Shown: positions 41,101 through 50,458, numbered from the stretch's first letter. The stretch is DNA of 64,000 nucleotides from Rudaeicoccus suwonensis (GCF_007829035.1 NZ_VIVQ01000001.1:2108001-2172000), one strand, 5' to 3'. Program-made: numbers and translations. Notes: generated by a model not told the origin, from the sequence alone.

Positions 41101-41477
41101 AGGATGCGTTCGGCGGTGTCCAGCAGCCGGTACGCGTCGTCGTCGGTGAAGGACCCGTTGTGTGCCCAGGTGTTGCGGGCGTTCCGCAACTCCGAGGCGT
41201 ACGCCTCGCCAACGCGGCCGAGCGTGTCAGAGAACGGATACCAGCGCGGCTTCACGTTGGCGGTAATCCCGCCCTCGGTCAGCATCCGAAGCTGAACCTG
41301 AGGGTCGAGCGGGTCGTAGACCTTCCCCGGGTGGTTGTCCTTCGCGGCGACCAGCGCCACCCAGTTCGCACCAGCAGCGGGGTCGACCTCACCGATGACC
41401 GAGGAGATGTAGTCATCGAGCGCGGGGGCAATGATTTCGAACATCTTCCCGACGCGATCACGGTTGCTCAATGCCAT
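38112..41477 (-). CDS. Swt1-HEPN / DUF499 ATPase
   Basis: 1121 aa from ATG 41477, 2 bp past the methyltransferase stop. Residues ~1-140 are a Swt1-type HEPN domain with RNTWAHNGSF: R101 and H106 form an RX4H RNase motif, apparently intact. The DUF499 ATPase follows, with NLQTNFGGGKTHSMLSLW (Walker A at 253-259) and APAVILIDEWVAYARSLVG (Walker B). The C-terminal ~150 residues contain TELTIRIEIEATNTAGFGD, a likely substrate or partner domain. DUF499 proteins are regularly encoded beside DUF1156 methyltransferases and DUF3883 helicases in defence islands, as here. Confidence 0.8.
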   Translation of the reverse strand: MALSNRDRVGKMFEIIAPALDDYISSVIGEVDPAAGANWVALVAAKDNHPGKVYDPLDPQVQLRMLTEGGITANVKPRWYPFSDTLGRVGEAYASELRNARNTWAHNGSFTDDDAYRLLDTAERILTLLGKPAETEAVKAVRLNLRRVTADRDDKKVLKAAVDNPEAIGGLKPWREVLQPHDDVATGNFHASEFAADLYKVASGGEADSDYADPVEFFKRTYLTEGLSDLIGRAVRRFSGDENVSPVINLQTNFGGGKTHSMLSLWHVAAGLPVGQFPQETQELLLASGYKGDKVNRVAIVGNHFSPSGVTKADGTQVNTIWGELAWQLGGAEAFALVAQADADRTHPGESLHDLLHKYAPAVILIDEWVAYARSLVGRDDLAGGTFDDQFTFAQSLTEAAKGTSGVLLAISIPASESGDSGDKIAAGNAEEVGGANGLEALKRLQNVVRRVADQWRPASSDEAYHIVKQRLFKQPNAAALASIGATARAYVEMYRKYTDDFPREARDGSYEDRIKRTYPIHPEMFDTLYEEWSSLERFQRTRGVLRLMSTVIHALWTGEDASPLIMPGSIPLATANVNAELTQYLQDSWKTIIDADVDGSNSEPGRIDKEKPLFGQRALTKRLARTVFFGAAPTIAPGSTHKGIGTQRVFLGTAVPGDVPGNFHAALTQLGDRATYFYSGSGKYWYDLQPNITRTAKDQAERLHPEDVWAEIVRRLQGQGRTRGDFAGVHVCPESNADIPDTDEARLVILHPKVAHKGKTESEAKAFAQKATEQRGSANRTNRNTVVYLAADEARLEELNAATRDYLGWKHVLDNEVDLDLTQNQKNQAAQRRDQADQTVTARLLQTFTWALVPTQPDPGSPFLIRETKVEGHSESLAERVSRRLGNDGDLSTRQAAANIRLAISKVPQIWKDGHVSLGALWGLYSQYPYMPRLRDRKVLNEGVIDMPMIWQTDAFALATGYDETTGRYIGLWVPTTDGKSLPPATTDTLLLVKPEVATKQIEEESAPKSTAEEKLAELVEKNGGTTPFDPKAPKVDVFFPKPKTRFYGVKTLNSDKIAMDFKNIADEVIANLRADDGTELTIRIEIEATNTAGFGDGKVRTVSENAKTLKFDQSGFEES

Positions 41478-41478
41478 G

Positions 41479-44235
41479 TCAGTCGTCCTCGTCGAAGTCG
41501 AAGGCGCTCTGCGTCTGAGATGGCTTCTTCGCGGACCTGGCCACATCGAGGATCTCAGGCCAGCTCGTCACCAAGGTGTTGAAGGAGAGCGCATCCTTCG
41601 TCCAGCCATTGCCTTCCGCGACACGGAACAGCAGGTGGGCAAGTTCCTTCACCAAGTCCGGATCCACCGCGCCGTCGGGTCGGCTCAGCGCAGCTTGGAG
41701 GAAGTCTCCCGCAGGAGCAATGCCGTCCCGCTCCAACACCTTGATCAAGTGATGCAGCGCTTCCCAGTTGCTCGTGTGGAGGTCCTCAACTGGGTCGTAG
41801 TCCCAACTCAGGTCAGCAGGCTTGGTGAGCTGAACCTTCCCGGCACGGCTGACCAAAATTCCGTCGCGATCCATAGCGTCCACCGTCGTGTTGCGAGCGT
41901 TAGCAAGGTTGTTCGCATCCCCGAACGCACCCACGTCGTAGCCGTGTTGGCGATACCAGGCAATCGCGAAGCGAGACGGAGCGTCGAAGTCGCCCTCCTG
42001 CTCATTGAGCACCTGGTCGAGGATCTCGTTGATCCGCGAAAGTGCCGAACGTACAGTCATCTTCTTGCCGTCAGGCTCCAAGACCGCACTATAGCGACTG
42101 AACACGGCCATCCCCGGTCCGATCGCGGCCTGCGGCAGGTCGACGGGCGCGATCTGCCCCTGTTGCAACTTGCGTAGGGCATCGGGAAGCTCTGCCTCAA
42201 GGGCAGCGATGAAGCCACGGCGATCGGTCGTCGACGCGTCCTCTGGTCGTGGGCGTAGTGACAGCACAATCGACGATGCCAATGCGTTCTTGTTGTTCCC
42301 GATGAGCCTCACACCGGACTCTGTCCGCAAGGGCCAAGTGGACGTGATCTCCCAACCCGATCGAATCATTCCCTCAAGCAGCGTCTCCCACCCTGTTGAG
42401 GCCTCGCCGACTTCGTCCGCCTCGCTCTGCTTGAAGGCGTAGTAGACAGCGATTGGGTAGTCATCCGACGCCGAATCCCTAACACGAGCGAATACGTCTC
42501 GGAAACCGTTCTCGAAGAACTCGTGGGCGCCACTCTTGCCGTTGTGCCGGTACGGATTCGCCACCAGCTCCTCGGCCTTTGGGACGAGCATCGTCCCAAG
42601 GAGATCAGGGTAGATTTCCCTCAACGTTCGGCGTTGCCACACGTAAAAAAAGTCCGAGAGATCCGAGTAGCCGATGTTGTCGTAGTACGGCGGGTCGGTT
42701 GAGACCAAAACGCCGGCGTAGGACCGCGTCGACGCATCAGCCTGCTCCACCACTGCCGGCTCGCTAGCCGGGAGGCAGTCGACGACCTTGGCAACCCAAT
42801 TGAGCTGTCCTAGGTATCCGCCGGTCGACTCGGAGAAGGGCATGGCCTCGGTGTAGTCCCAGGCCATGGGAATGGCCTGTCGCCCGAAAACGTTTCGGAG
42901 CTTCTCCCCTGTGTTGTGCCAGCTACAGATCGACGACCAATAGTCGGCACACCGAGACGTCGACAGGCCGAGGTAGGTTGCGACAGCGTTCGCATAATCG
43001 GCCGAGCCGCCGTCTTCAGCCACACGAGTCCGGGCTTCACCCACAAGGTCGCTAAACGTGGTGAGCGCAACAAGCTGCCGGTTGGTGAATAGGTCCGCCC
43101 AGGTCGTCATCCCGTAGTTCGGAGTCTTGAAATCCCGGGGATTGGTAGGCAATTCTCCCAGCGGAACATCATCCGGGCGCTCCACGTTCGCCGCCTCGAT
43201 GTGTTCTGGAGTGGCTTCCACGTAGTGCCGCCGCCGCTTGCCCTCGGCCACGACAGCCATCAGGCGCGCCGAGATCCGCTTGGCGCGGCCCTCACTGCGG
43301 ATGTAATTCAGAGGCACCGCCGTCTGGCATGACACGCAGTGCCCGCCAGTTCGCCCGACGGTGCCATCTTCCGACGCCTTAGGTCCGCCGAGTTTGCCCT
43401 GCCGCACCTCGAACTTGACTCGCATCCCCGAGGAGTGGTTCGGGTCGCCGACCACGACCGGAGCAACGTAGGTCTCCTTCCCAGCCTTCTTCGAGAGCCA
43501 CCAAGAGCGAACCAGCGGCATGTCGATACCGCACGCAGGGTTCGGGCAGGTGACGGTTCGCGCCCAGATCCAGGCAATGGCCGTGGCGGAGGTTCCGTCG
43601 GCAAGCTCCACCGCTGGGTAGAGATGACCGATCCGTTTCGCCGCCTCGTGACGGAGCCATTCGCCGTAGCTGCGGACGTCTGCTGCCAAACCCTCCGGTC
43701 CACTCCAGGACAACCGAGCACCGGAAAGCCCCGGGTAGACCGGTGGCTGGTTTCGGAAGGCCGACGGGATCTCCGTCAGCGCCTTGTTCAGCAGAACAGC
43801 CACGGGGTTCAGGTCCGACGCGCGCGACGGAAGGCCGAGCCGTTGGGCCTCCAGCGGGATGGTGCCGCCGCCGGCAAATGGGTCGAGGACGGGAGGAGGG
43901 TTGCCTCCAGTCGATTTCAGGATCTCGGCGTGTGCTTCCGCCAACAGGCCGCTATCGCGGACGTTCTCCCACACAACGAGTCGTTCGATGAGCCCGTGCA
44001 GCCGCTCTCGCTCGCCGTGCTGCGCGTCCTCCGTCGGAAACTCCTGTGGACGAGCGCTGGGGTCGTCTACGAGCTGCGCGAAGATAACTGCTCGCGCTGC
44101 TGCCAGGGGACGGCGCGCCCACCAAAGATGCAGGGTCGACGGGTGACCGTGCCGGATAGCCTTCTCACGGGCTGACTCCCGGTTGATCGCCTCCAGCGGC
44201 AGCGCCACCTCGATCAGCTTGCGCTTCTGAACCAC
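41479..44235 (-). CDS. DUF1156 DNA methyltransferase
   Basis: 918 aa from GTG 44235 with GAGGGG upstream. Start: QKRKLIEVALPLEAINRESA and HPSTLHLWWARRPLAAARAV, the DUF1156 hallmark. SAM motif I is VLDPFAGGGTIPLEAQRLG (118-124). Catalytic motif IV STDPPYYDNIGYSDLSDFFY lies near residue 512, so N6-adenine (or N4-cytosine) methylation is likely. A zinc-ribbon pair (CPNPACG) and a further CVSC lie between them. It probably marks self DNA for the adjacent helicase and ATPase. A 230-bp gap separates it from the upstream gene; no promoter could be called there. Confidence 0.88.
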   Translation of the reverse strand: MVQKRKLIEVALPLEAINRESAREKAIRHGHPSTLHLWWARRPLAAARAVIFAQLVDDPSARPQEFPTEDAQHGERERLHGLIERLVVWENVRDSGLLAEAHAEILKSTGGNPPPVLDPFAGGGTIPLEAQRLGLPSRASDLNPVAVLLNKALTEIPSAFRNQPPVYPGLSGARLSWSGPEGLAADVRSYGEWLRHEAAKRIGHLYPAVELADGTSATAIAWIWARTVTCPNPACGIDMPLVRSWWLSKKAGKETYVAPVVVGDPNHSSGMRVKFEVRQGKLGGPKASEDGTVGRTGGHCVSCQTAVPLNYIRSEGRAKRISARLMAVVAEGKRRRHYVEATPEHIEAANVERPDDVPLGELPTNPRDFKTPNYGMTTWADLFTNRQLVALTTFSDLVGEARTRVAEDGGSADYANAVATYLGLSTSRCADYWSSICSWHNTGEKLRNVFGRQAIPMAWDYTEAMPFSESTGGYLGQLNWVAKVVDCLPASEPAVVEQADASTRSYAGVLVSTDPPYYDNIGYSDLSDFFYVWQRRTLREIYPDLLGTMLVPKAEELVANPYRHNGKSGAHEFFENGFRDVFARVRDSASDDYPIAVYYAFKQSEADEVGEASTGWETLLEGMIRSGWEITSTWPLRTESGVRLIGNNKNALASSIVLSLRPRPEDASTTDRRGFIAALEAELPDALRKLQQGQIAPVDLPQAAIGPGMAVFSRYSAVLEPDGKKMTVRSALSRINEILDQVLNEQEGDFDAPSRFAIAWYRQHGYDVGAFGDANNLANARNTTVDAMDRDGILVSRAGKVQLTKPADLSWDYDPVEDLHTSNWEALHHLIKVLERDGIAPAGDFLQAALSRPDGAVDPDLVKELAHLLFRVAEGNGWTKDALSFNTLVTSWPEILDVARSAKKPSQTQSAFDFDEDD

Positions 44236-44465
44236 TTCGACCCCTCTGCCCGCTCCTGGGCATGACCATGCGGCGCCGGAGCACCGCGACTTGCATGGTC
44301 CAAACCTATCGGCGGCGGCCGACAGAAACGTGGGCGACGTGCAGGTTCGCCCGATATGCACCCCCGCAGTGGCGGGTCTCGGCAGACTGGCAGGGAGCGT
44401 CTAACTGCCGTGCCATCGATTGACACCCGCGCGACGAGCCCGACCGACTCATCGCGCTGTGCCTC

Positions 44466-46928
44466 CTAGCGACGCTTTTTCTTCGTCTGCCTCGCGGCGC
44501 GTTCCGCGGCCCGGCGCCGTTGTGTCATCTGTGCTTGAGTGTCCATGTCGCCGAGCGGCCTGAGAGAAGCGACCAGCTCGGCGAGGATCTCGGGGGGTAC
44601 CTCGGTCTGCCCCGAGTCGTAGGACGCCCCGATGATCGAACCGGTTGGCTCGTCGTACACGAATGATGCGCCGCGCAGATAGCCAAGTTGATGCTTCTTG
44701 GCGACCATGTAGGCATGGGCGCGTTGGACGACCTTTTCGCCGTCCATCGCGTCAGGTCGCGTCATCCACACCAGCAGCCAGCCATCCTCCTTAGTAAGCC
44801 CCCAAGGGGTGGCAATGCTCCGGGGCTGGCCGTTGGGCGCTGGATGGCTGGTCAGGTCTCCTGGGTAGTCCGCAAGCTGCTGCTGTGCATCTGAGGAGCC
44901 TTCGAGAAGCGTGGCGCCGATGCTCAGCCAAGCGAAAATGCCGTTGTCGCGAAGCCAGTCGATGAGCGGAGCCAGCGGGGAGGGAACCATCTGTGGCTTG
45001 GGCGCGGTGACCCCAGTCTCGCCGCCAGCGGGAGTGTGCAGCGAGAAGTACCACGCGTCGAGGTCATCGGTGTGGCTTGTGACGAGCCCGGGGACTTGCT
45101 CTCTGTGGCGTCGCAAGTCTGCCAGCCGAGGCTTGCCGAGCCACGGCATCTCGCGCGCTACCAGAACGGGGTCAGGTTCGACGTACAAACCCATGCGGAA
45201 GAAGAGCAAGAACAGGTCCAGTTCATCAACTGCCATGAACATCTCGGTGGCCTTGGGCTCCGTCCTCCGCCGAACGTACAGCAAGAACTCCGCAGGGCGG
45301 TCGACAAGCTGCGCGATGAGGTCGAGGTCGTTAAGCGAGACTGTCCAAGGGATGTCTTCGGGCGAGAGAAGCCCGGCCCCAGCCAATTTGGCTGTCGCCG
45401 TGGCGATACCTGGCATGTCGTCAAGACTTGTGACGACAGAATGGATCTCGCGAACGTCTGTCAAGTCGATCCAGGAACCATCGCGAAGACGAAGACCGTG
45501 ATCCTGGGTGATCCGCTGCTTCATTCGACTGGCTTGTTCTGCTCCCTTTGCGATGGCAGCCGCAAGATTGCGACGTAGAGGGCTCAACTCGCCGGTCCGT
45601 GAGCGGTCACTGAGCGGGATGGCCTTGTCCTCGACGATGAACGCAACATCGTGGAGAACAAATAGGTGATCCCCTTCCACGAGCTTCGTATATCCCGAGG
45701 GCTCACCAGAGGCCTCCGACTCAGTTGCGGGTACGAAGTACTCGACTCCGTGGTGCTCCGTGACCCCAGGGACGAGTGTCCTGAAAAGGTCCGCCACTCG
45801 GTCCTCCAAGAACTTGCCGCGATGGGCTGCGTACGTCTCCCAGTGCGCCGAGTTCTTCAGGGCATCCTCGAAGCCCGACTTCACTGCATCGGCGATCAGA
45901 GCCGGGTGAATGGTCATCACGAGGTCGTCGCGAACGAAGAGTGGGTGCGCGCGTACGGGCGAGTTGCCGTCCAGGTAAGTCCGCAGTGCTTCTTCCGCGT
46001 CTCCTGATGGGACAGAAGCAGCAAAGAACTCTGCCACCTTCCTTCCCGCTTCTTTCGACAGTCCAGCCTCGGTCGCGACGTCGGCGATGGGGACGGCCGC
46101 TTGTGCAGCGGACGGGTTGAAAAGCCCGGTGACTCCCTCAATCGCGACGCGCTTCTCTTCATCCGTGGGGACATGCGTGGTGCTCATGTCGATCGAGTTG
46201 AATGCGTCAGCGAGACCTTGACTCCGTGCATTGAACTGGTCCATCTGCATCTGATGGCAGGTGTTGAGGAACGCCAGCGCATCTTCAACGCCGAAGCCGA
46301 CGAGGGCCTTGATTCCCGAATCGACAGCGGGAGCGCCAAACAGACCCGTGAGTGTCTCCTCTTGCATCTCGGGGTAGGACGTACCTCGCATCCAGCGTCC
46401 GTTGTTACGAACGAATGCCGCCACCTGCGCCATGTCGTCGAACTTGTCCGCGGCGAGTAGGTCGCGGACTGTGGCGAGGTTCAGAAGCTCATGGGCAAGA
46501 GAAATCAGCCGCTCGCTGATGACCCCGCACAGCTCCTGGTCGACCCGCTTCGGAACGAGGCTGCTATCCAACTCCGCCGATGCACAGAGGAGAGCGACAG
46601 CCAATATTTCGGAGACGGCTGGACCGCTCTGTGCCCCCGCAGCCGGAATGACGCCCGCAGGAGCGAAGGGCAAAGTCATCATCCGGATAGCCTCAAGGGC
46701 CCCAAGAGGGTCGTAACCAACGAGCCCCTCCACGAACTGCTTCGCTGAATCGTCGATCCGTCCTTCAACCTCTGCCTGAGGGTCGGTTGCCTTGAGGATG
46801 TCCGAGAATAGGTCGGCCGTGTCGAAGGTGCAGTTGAGCACGACCTCGACGTGCTGATCCATCTGCCCGACCTGGGGCTTGCTGCGGCGGGACTTCTTCC
46901 GTCGGTTCCGCGAGGACTTGGACGCCAT
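44466..46928 (-). CDS. Large protein with a probable PD-(D/E)XK nuclease core
   Basis: 820 aa from ATG 46928, whose first base is the last of the helicase stop (TGATG). The N terminus is a basic tract (ASKSSRNRRKKSRRSKPQ) and the C terminus ends KKKRR. No full-length family is recognised. Around residues 370-436 there is GKFLEDRVADLFRTL (E375), EGDHLFVLHDVAF (D420) and IVEDKAIPL (E433-x-K435), in the order and spacing of NERD-like PD-(D/E)XK nucleases. The rest is mixed alpha/beta without motifs. Being the second gene of the train it may be the nuclease or scaffold of this system. Confidence 0.6.
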   Translation of the reverse strand: MASKSSRNRRKKSRRSKPQVGQMDQHVEVVLNCTFDTADLFSDILKATDPQAEVEGRIDDSAKQFVEGLVGYDPLGALEAIRMMTLPFAPAGVIPAAGAQSGPAVSEILAVALLCASAELDSSLVPKRVDQELCGVISERLISLAHELLNLATVRDLLAADKFDDMAQVAAFVRNNGRWMRGTSYPEMQEETLTGLFGAPAVDSGIKALVGFGVEDALAFLNTCHQMQMDQFNARSQGLADAFNSIDMSTTHVPTDEEKRVAIEGVTGLFNPSAAQAAVPIADVATEAGLSKEAGRKVAEFFAASVPSGDAEEALRTYLDGNSPVRAHPLFVRDDLVMTIHPALIADAVKSGFEDALKNSAHWETYAAHRGKFLEDRVADLFRTLVPGVTEHHGVEYFVPATESEASGEPSGYTKLVEGDHLFVLHDVAFIVEDKAIPLSDRSRTGELSPLRRNLAAAIAKGAEQASRMKQRITQDHGLRLRDGSWIDLTDVREIHSVVTSLDDMPGIATATAKLAGAGLLSPEDIPWTVSLNDLDLIAQLVDRPAEFLLYVRRRTEPKATEMFMAVDELDLFLLFFRMGLYVEPDPVLVAREMPWLGKPRLADLRRHREQVPGLVTSHTDDLDAWYFSLHTPAGGETGVTAPKPQMVPSPLAPLIDWLRDNGIFAWLSIGATLLEGSSDAQQQLADYPGDLTSHPAPNGQPRSIATPWGLTKEDGWLLVWMTRPDAMDGEKVVQRAHAYMVAKKHQLGYLRGASFVYDEPTGSIIGASYDSGQTEVPPEILAELVASLRPLGDMDTQAQMTQRRRAAERAARQTKKKRR

Positions 46929-49900
46929 CAGAATGGCGCCTTCCCCTTGGCCCACTGCTTGGCCCAGTCGCCCCGGATGCCGGTGGCGTCGAAGTCGCCT
47001 AAGTCGGTGGTGGCGAAGGGGTCGTCGAGGTAGCGAACCTCGTCGTGCTGCGCTCCGCGTGGGTCGACCTTGACGAGGGCGAGGCGGTAGCGCGGGACCG
47101 CGTTCTTCCCGGTCATCACCTCGTTGTGGGTGATGAAGAAGTCGGTCGCACCTTCGATGCGGGCTTTGACCTCGATGCGATAGGTGTCGCCGGCGGCGTC
47201 GGTCGAGAGGATGTCGAAGCCGGGGTTGTTGAAGGCCTGCTCGACCGGCTTGCGCCCGAGCTCTCTTTCACGTGCGAGCACGAGGTCGACGCCGCGGCGC
47301 TCGACCTCCTTGGTCTCGTTGGCGTGGATCGGAGCACTCGCGGGGACCTGCTCTTCAAGCATCGCGATGGGGAGCACGAGCGCTGCGGTGACGATGCGCG
47401 GCGGCTTGGTGGACATCAACTGCTGGTGGTCGAGCAGTTCCAGCCGCTTCCGGAGCCGCACGTCGAGCTCGACTGCCTTGCGGTTGAGGCTGTCGGAGGA
47501 CTCCTTCGCCTTGCCGCCGGCCTGCTCCTTCTCCGAGGCGATGGCAGCGTCCAGCAGCAGCCGGTCCCGTTCGCCTTCCAGCCGCTTGGTGACCAAACTG
47601 CGCGCCTTGCTCAACTCGGAGAGCCGGCGCGGCTGCACCTCAGCCAAGTACTCGGGGAGCTGGTTCGCGATGATCCAGCTCGTCGCTCGGTCCTCGGCCT
47701 CGGCGAGCCAGGGCAGGGCTCGGGCGGCGTCGACGACGGGGCTCGACGGTGCAGCGACGCAGTCGAGGTACGGCGCGGGTCCGGCCGGTCGGACAGTGCC
47801 GTAGGAGTCCACGAAGGCGTACCCGAACCTGCGAGCAACGGTGCATCCGGTCGCGTCGGCGACCTCCTCGACGACACCGACAAGCAGATGTGGCTCCTCC
47901 AGCGTCGATGACACGAGGGCGGTGCCTCGATTCAGGGCGCCGCCGAACTGCCGCACCGCTTCGTCCATGACGGCGTCGTGGAGAGGATGTCCGGGTGCGA
48001 GAAGGTCGGCGCGGGCGAAGTCGCCCGACTGGACCTTGCCCAGCTCGAAGGTGACCCGGTCGTACTTGGTCGCGATGGGTCCCTTCCCGGCGCCGCGTAC
48101 GTGCTGCGGGACGTTGGGGATCTCGTAGCGTCCGTGTTCGCGCTTGACGATGCGGCCTCCGAGCTTGGCGAAGGCAGCCTTGAATGCGAGCTCGATGTAG
48201 TGCGGTTGCAGCCTCCGGGCTCGGGCCTCGTCCATCGCCGCTCTAAGAGCGTGTAGGTCGGCGTCCGCGAGATTCTCTGAGGCGAGTGCTCGCTCGTCGA
48301 GCAGGTCCTTGAGTCCGTCCCCAACGCTGGCGTCGATGACCTCGTGCATCTTGGCCTTCACTTCTGGACGCTCGCCGTACTGGATCGCCTCTAGGAGGAG
48401 GTTGCGTAGCGGTGTTTCGTTGAAGGCTTCGCCGAGCACGTCGAACACCTTGCCGCCGTACGTCTGGCGCATCTGCTCCAGCTTCTCCAGCAGCCGCGTG
48501 AAAACCTCCCCTTCGCGGGTGTTGGCGGCGACGAGATTCCACAGGCGGCAGACGTCCTCCTGGCCGATGCGGTGGATGCGGCCGAAGCGCTGCTCGATGC
48601 GGTTGGGGTTCCACGGCAGGTCGTAGTTGACCATCAGATGCGCAGCCTGAAGGTTGAGGCCTTCGCCGGCGGCATCGGTGGCAAGGAGGATCTGCACGTC
48701 CCGGTTCTTGGTGAACTCCTCGGTGATCACGCGGCGCTCGCCTCGTCGGACGCCGCCGTGGATCGCCTTGACAGCGTCGAGCTTGCCGAGGAGTGAGCCG
48801 ATCTTGGCTTGGAGGTAGTCGAGGGTGTCGCGGTGCTCGGTGAAGATGATGAACTTCCGCGGCCATCCGTTGCTGTCGGAGACCAACGCGTTGTCCTGGA
48901 GAATCGTAGACAGCTCGGTCCACTTGCGGTCCGTGCCTGCCTCCCGGACTCGCTTGGCCGTCTCGATGAGGTCGGCCAACTCGATGAGCTCGGCGTTGAG
49001 TTCTTCGACGGTCTGCGCGGCCGTGGCCGCGTCCATCACGTCTTCTTCGAGTTGCTCCAGCTCCTCGGCGTTGTACTCGTCCTCATCGAAGTCGCCCAGG
49101 TCGACGTTGGGGTCGGTCTCGCGGTAGGTCCCGTTGAGGATCTCCTGCTTCTTGCGCTCCAGCCGCTCGCTGCGTCGAACGAGGCTCTTGTAGATGGCCT
49201 CCGGAGAGGATGCGAGACGTCGTTGCAGGACGGTGAGAGCGAAGCCGACTGTGTTCTTCCGCTTGCCCCCGAGCTTCTCGGCGCGGTTCATGCCCTCGCG
49301 GACGTAGTGCGTCACGTCCTCGTAGAGGTCCTGTTCCAACGCGGTCAACTCGTAGGGCACCGTCTCGGCGATGCGTTCAGGGAAGAGCTTCTTGCCCTCG
49401 AAGGTCAGCAGGTCCTCCTTGACCATGCGGCGCATGATCCCCGAGACGTCCACGGACTTCTTCTGCTTGCCTTCAAAGCGGTCGCGGTCGAGCAGGGTGA
49501 GGAAGAGCTGGAAGTCTTCTTCCTTCCCAGAGTGCGGCGTCGCGGTCATCAGCAGGAGGTGGCGGGTGATCTCGCCGAGCAGCTCACCGAGCAGGAAGCG
49601 CTTGGTCTTCTCCAACTTGCCGCCGAAGTAGTGCGCTCCCATGCGGTGGGCCTCGTCGACGATGATCAGGTCCCACTCGGTCTCCTTGAGCTCGGCCTGG
49701 AGCTGCTCGTTGCGGGAGAGCTGATCCATGCGGGCGATCAGCAGCGGGTTGGTCTCGAAGACATTGAGGTTGATGTTCGCGTCGATCAACTGGTTCGTCA
49801 GCAGGTCGAACCGGAGACCGAACTTGAAGAAAAGCTCGTCCTGCCACTGCTCCACCAGACCGCCGGGCGCGATGATGAGGCACTGCTTCACGTCGTCACG

Positions 49901-50338
49901 AAGCAGCAGCTCCTTGATGTAGAGGCCGGCCATGATCGTCTTGCCTGCACCCGGGTCGTCAGCCAGCAGAAAGCGCAACGGCGTCCGCGGGAGCAACTCG
50001 CCGTAGACCGCGCGGATCTGATGTGGCAGCGGCTGCACGTCGCTGGTGGCGACCGCGAGCATCGGGTCGAAGAGCCCAGCGAGCGTGATCCGCTGCGCCT
50101 CCGCGACCAGCTTGAAGTCACTGGCAGGAGCGTCGAAGGCGCGGCTCCCGGTCTTAGCGACCGACAGGTTGCCCTCGTCCTTGCGGAACACGACCTGCTG
50201 CCCCAGGCCGCCGGTCGAGGTCTTGTACGTCAACTCCAGCGCGGCTGAGCCGTGCCACTGCGTTGCGATGACGGTGACGACCTCCGCTGGGATGAGGCCA
50301 TCGATCCTCAAACCCGGCTTGAGCTCTTCGAGCTGCAC
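46928..50338 (-). CDS. SNF2-family helicase with C-terminal DUF3883
   Basis: 1136 aa from GTG 50338, eight bases after AGGAGG. SNF2/HepA-like motor: FLLADDPGAGKTIMAGLYIK (Walker A, ~127-134), LIIVDEAHRMG (DEAH), LLMTATPHSGKEEDF, then the second RecA lobe with ILLATDAAGEGLNLQ and WNPNRIEQRFGRIHRIGQ. The last ~130 residues are DUF3883, with NPGFDILSTDAAGDTYRIEVKARI, rendered here in parts as GFDILS and RIEVKA, a PD-(D/E)XK-like core. It heads the minus-strand operon and is the motor of the helicase-methyltransferase-ATPase set. Confidence 0.85.
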   Translation of the reverse strand: MQLEELKPGLRIDGLIPAEVVTVIATQWHGSAALELTYKTSTGGLGQQVVFRKDEGNLSVAKTGSRAFDAPASDFKLVAEAQRITLAGLFDPMLAVATSDVQPLPHQIRAVYGELLPRTPLRFLLADDPGAGKTIMAGLYIKELLLRDDVKQCLIIAPGGLVEQWQDELFFKFGLRFDLLTNQLIDANINLNVFETNPLLIARMDQLSRNEQLQAELKETEWDLIIVDEAHRMGAHYFGGKLEKTKRFLLGELLGEITRHLLLMTATPHSGKEEDFQLFLTLLDRDRFEGKQKKSVDVSGIMRRMVKEDLLTFEGKKLFPERIAETVPYELTALEQDLYEDVTHYVREGMNRAEKLGGKRKNTVGFALTVLQRRLASSPEAIYKSLVRRSERLERKKQEILNGTYRETDPNVDLGDFDEDEYNAEELEQLEEDVMDAATAAQTVEELNAELIELADLIETAKRVREAGTDRKWTELSTILQDNALVSDSNGWPRKFIIFTEHRDTLDYLQAKIGSLLGKLDAVKAIHGGVRRGERRVITEEFTKNRDVQILLATDAAGEGLNLQAAHLMVNYDLPWNPNRIEQRFGRIHRIGQEDVCRLWNLVAANTREGEVFTRLLEKLEQMRQTYGGKVFDVLGEAFNETPLRNLLLEAIQYGERPEVKAKMHEVIDASVGDGLKDLLDERALASENLADADLHALRAAMDEARARRLQPHYIELAFKAAFAKLGGRIVKREHGRYEIPNVPQHVRGAGKGPIATKYDRVTFELGKVQSGDFARADLLAPGHPLHDAVMDEAVRQFGGALNRGTALVSSTLEEPHLLVGVVEEVADATGCTVARRFGYAFVDSYGTVRPAGPAPYLDCVAAPSSPVVDAARALPWLAEAEDRATSWIIANQLPEYLAEVQPRRLSELSKARSLVTKRLEGERDRLLLDAAIASEKEQAGGKAKESSDSLNRKAVELDVRLRKRLELLDHQQLMSTKPPRIVTAALVLPIAMLEEQVPASAPIHANETKEVERRGVDLVLARERELGRKPVEQAFNNPGFDILSTDAAGDTYRIEVKARIEGATDFFITHNEVMTGKNAVPRYRLALVKVDPRGAQHDEVRYLDDPFATTDLGDFDATGIRGDWAKQWAKGKAPF

Positions 50339-50458
50339 TTCTGACCTCCTGGATGACAGTCGGCCCACGCTACTGGAGCGGTCCGACAATCCGATTCGAG
50401 GCATTTGCGTCGGTGGCCACGATTAATCTTCGCAGCAACCCCAGAGACGAACGAGGCA

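Noticed and set aside
44236-44465. Small gene or RNA in the 230-bp gap upstream of the DUF1156 methyltransferase
   Set aside because: No convincing ORF, hairpin or promoter was seen.
48809-50248. 479-codon open frame on the plus strand
   Set aside because: Antisense to the DUF3883 helicase; product is Val/Leu/Glu/Asp-rich with no motif.
50339-50458. Divergent promoter between the two helicase genes
   Set aside because: A promoter must exist here, but no -35/-10 pair with acceptable spacing could be picked confidently on either strand.
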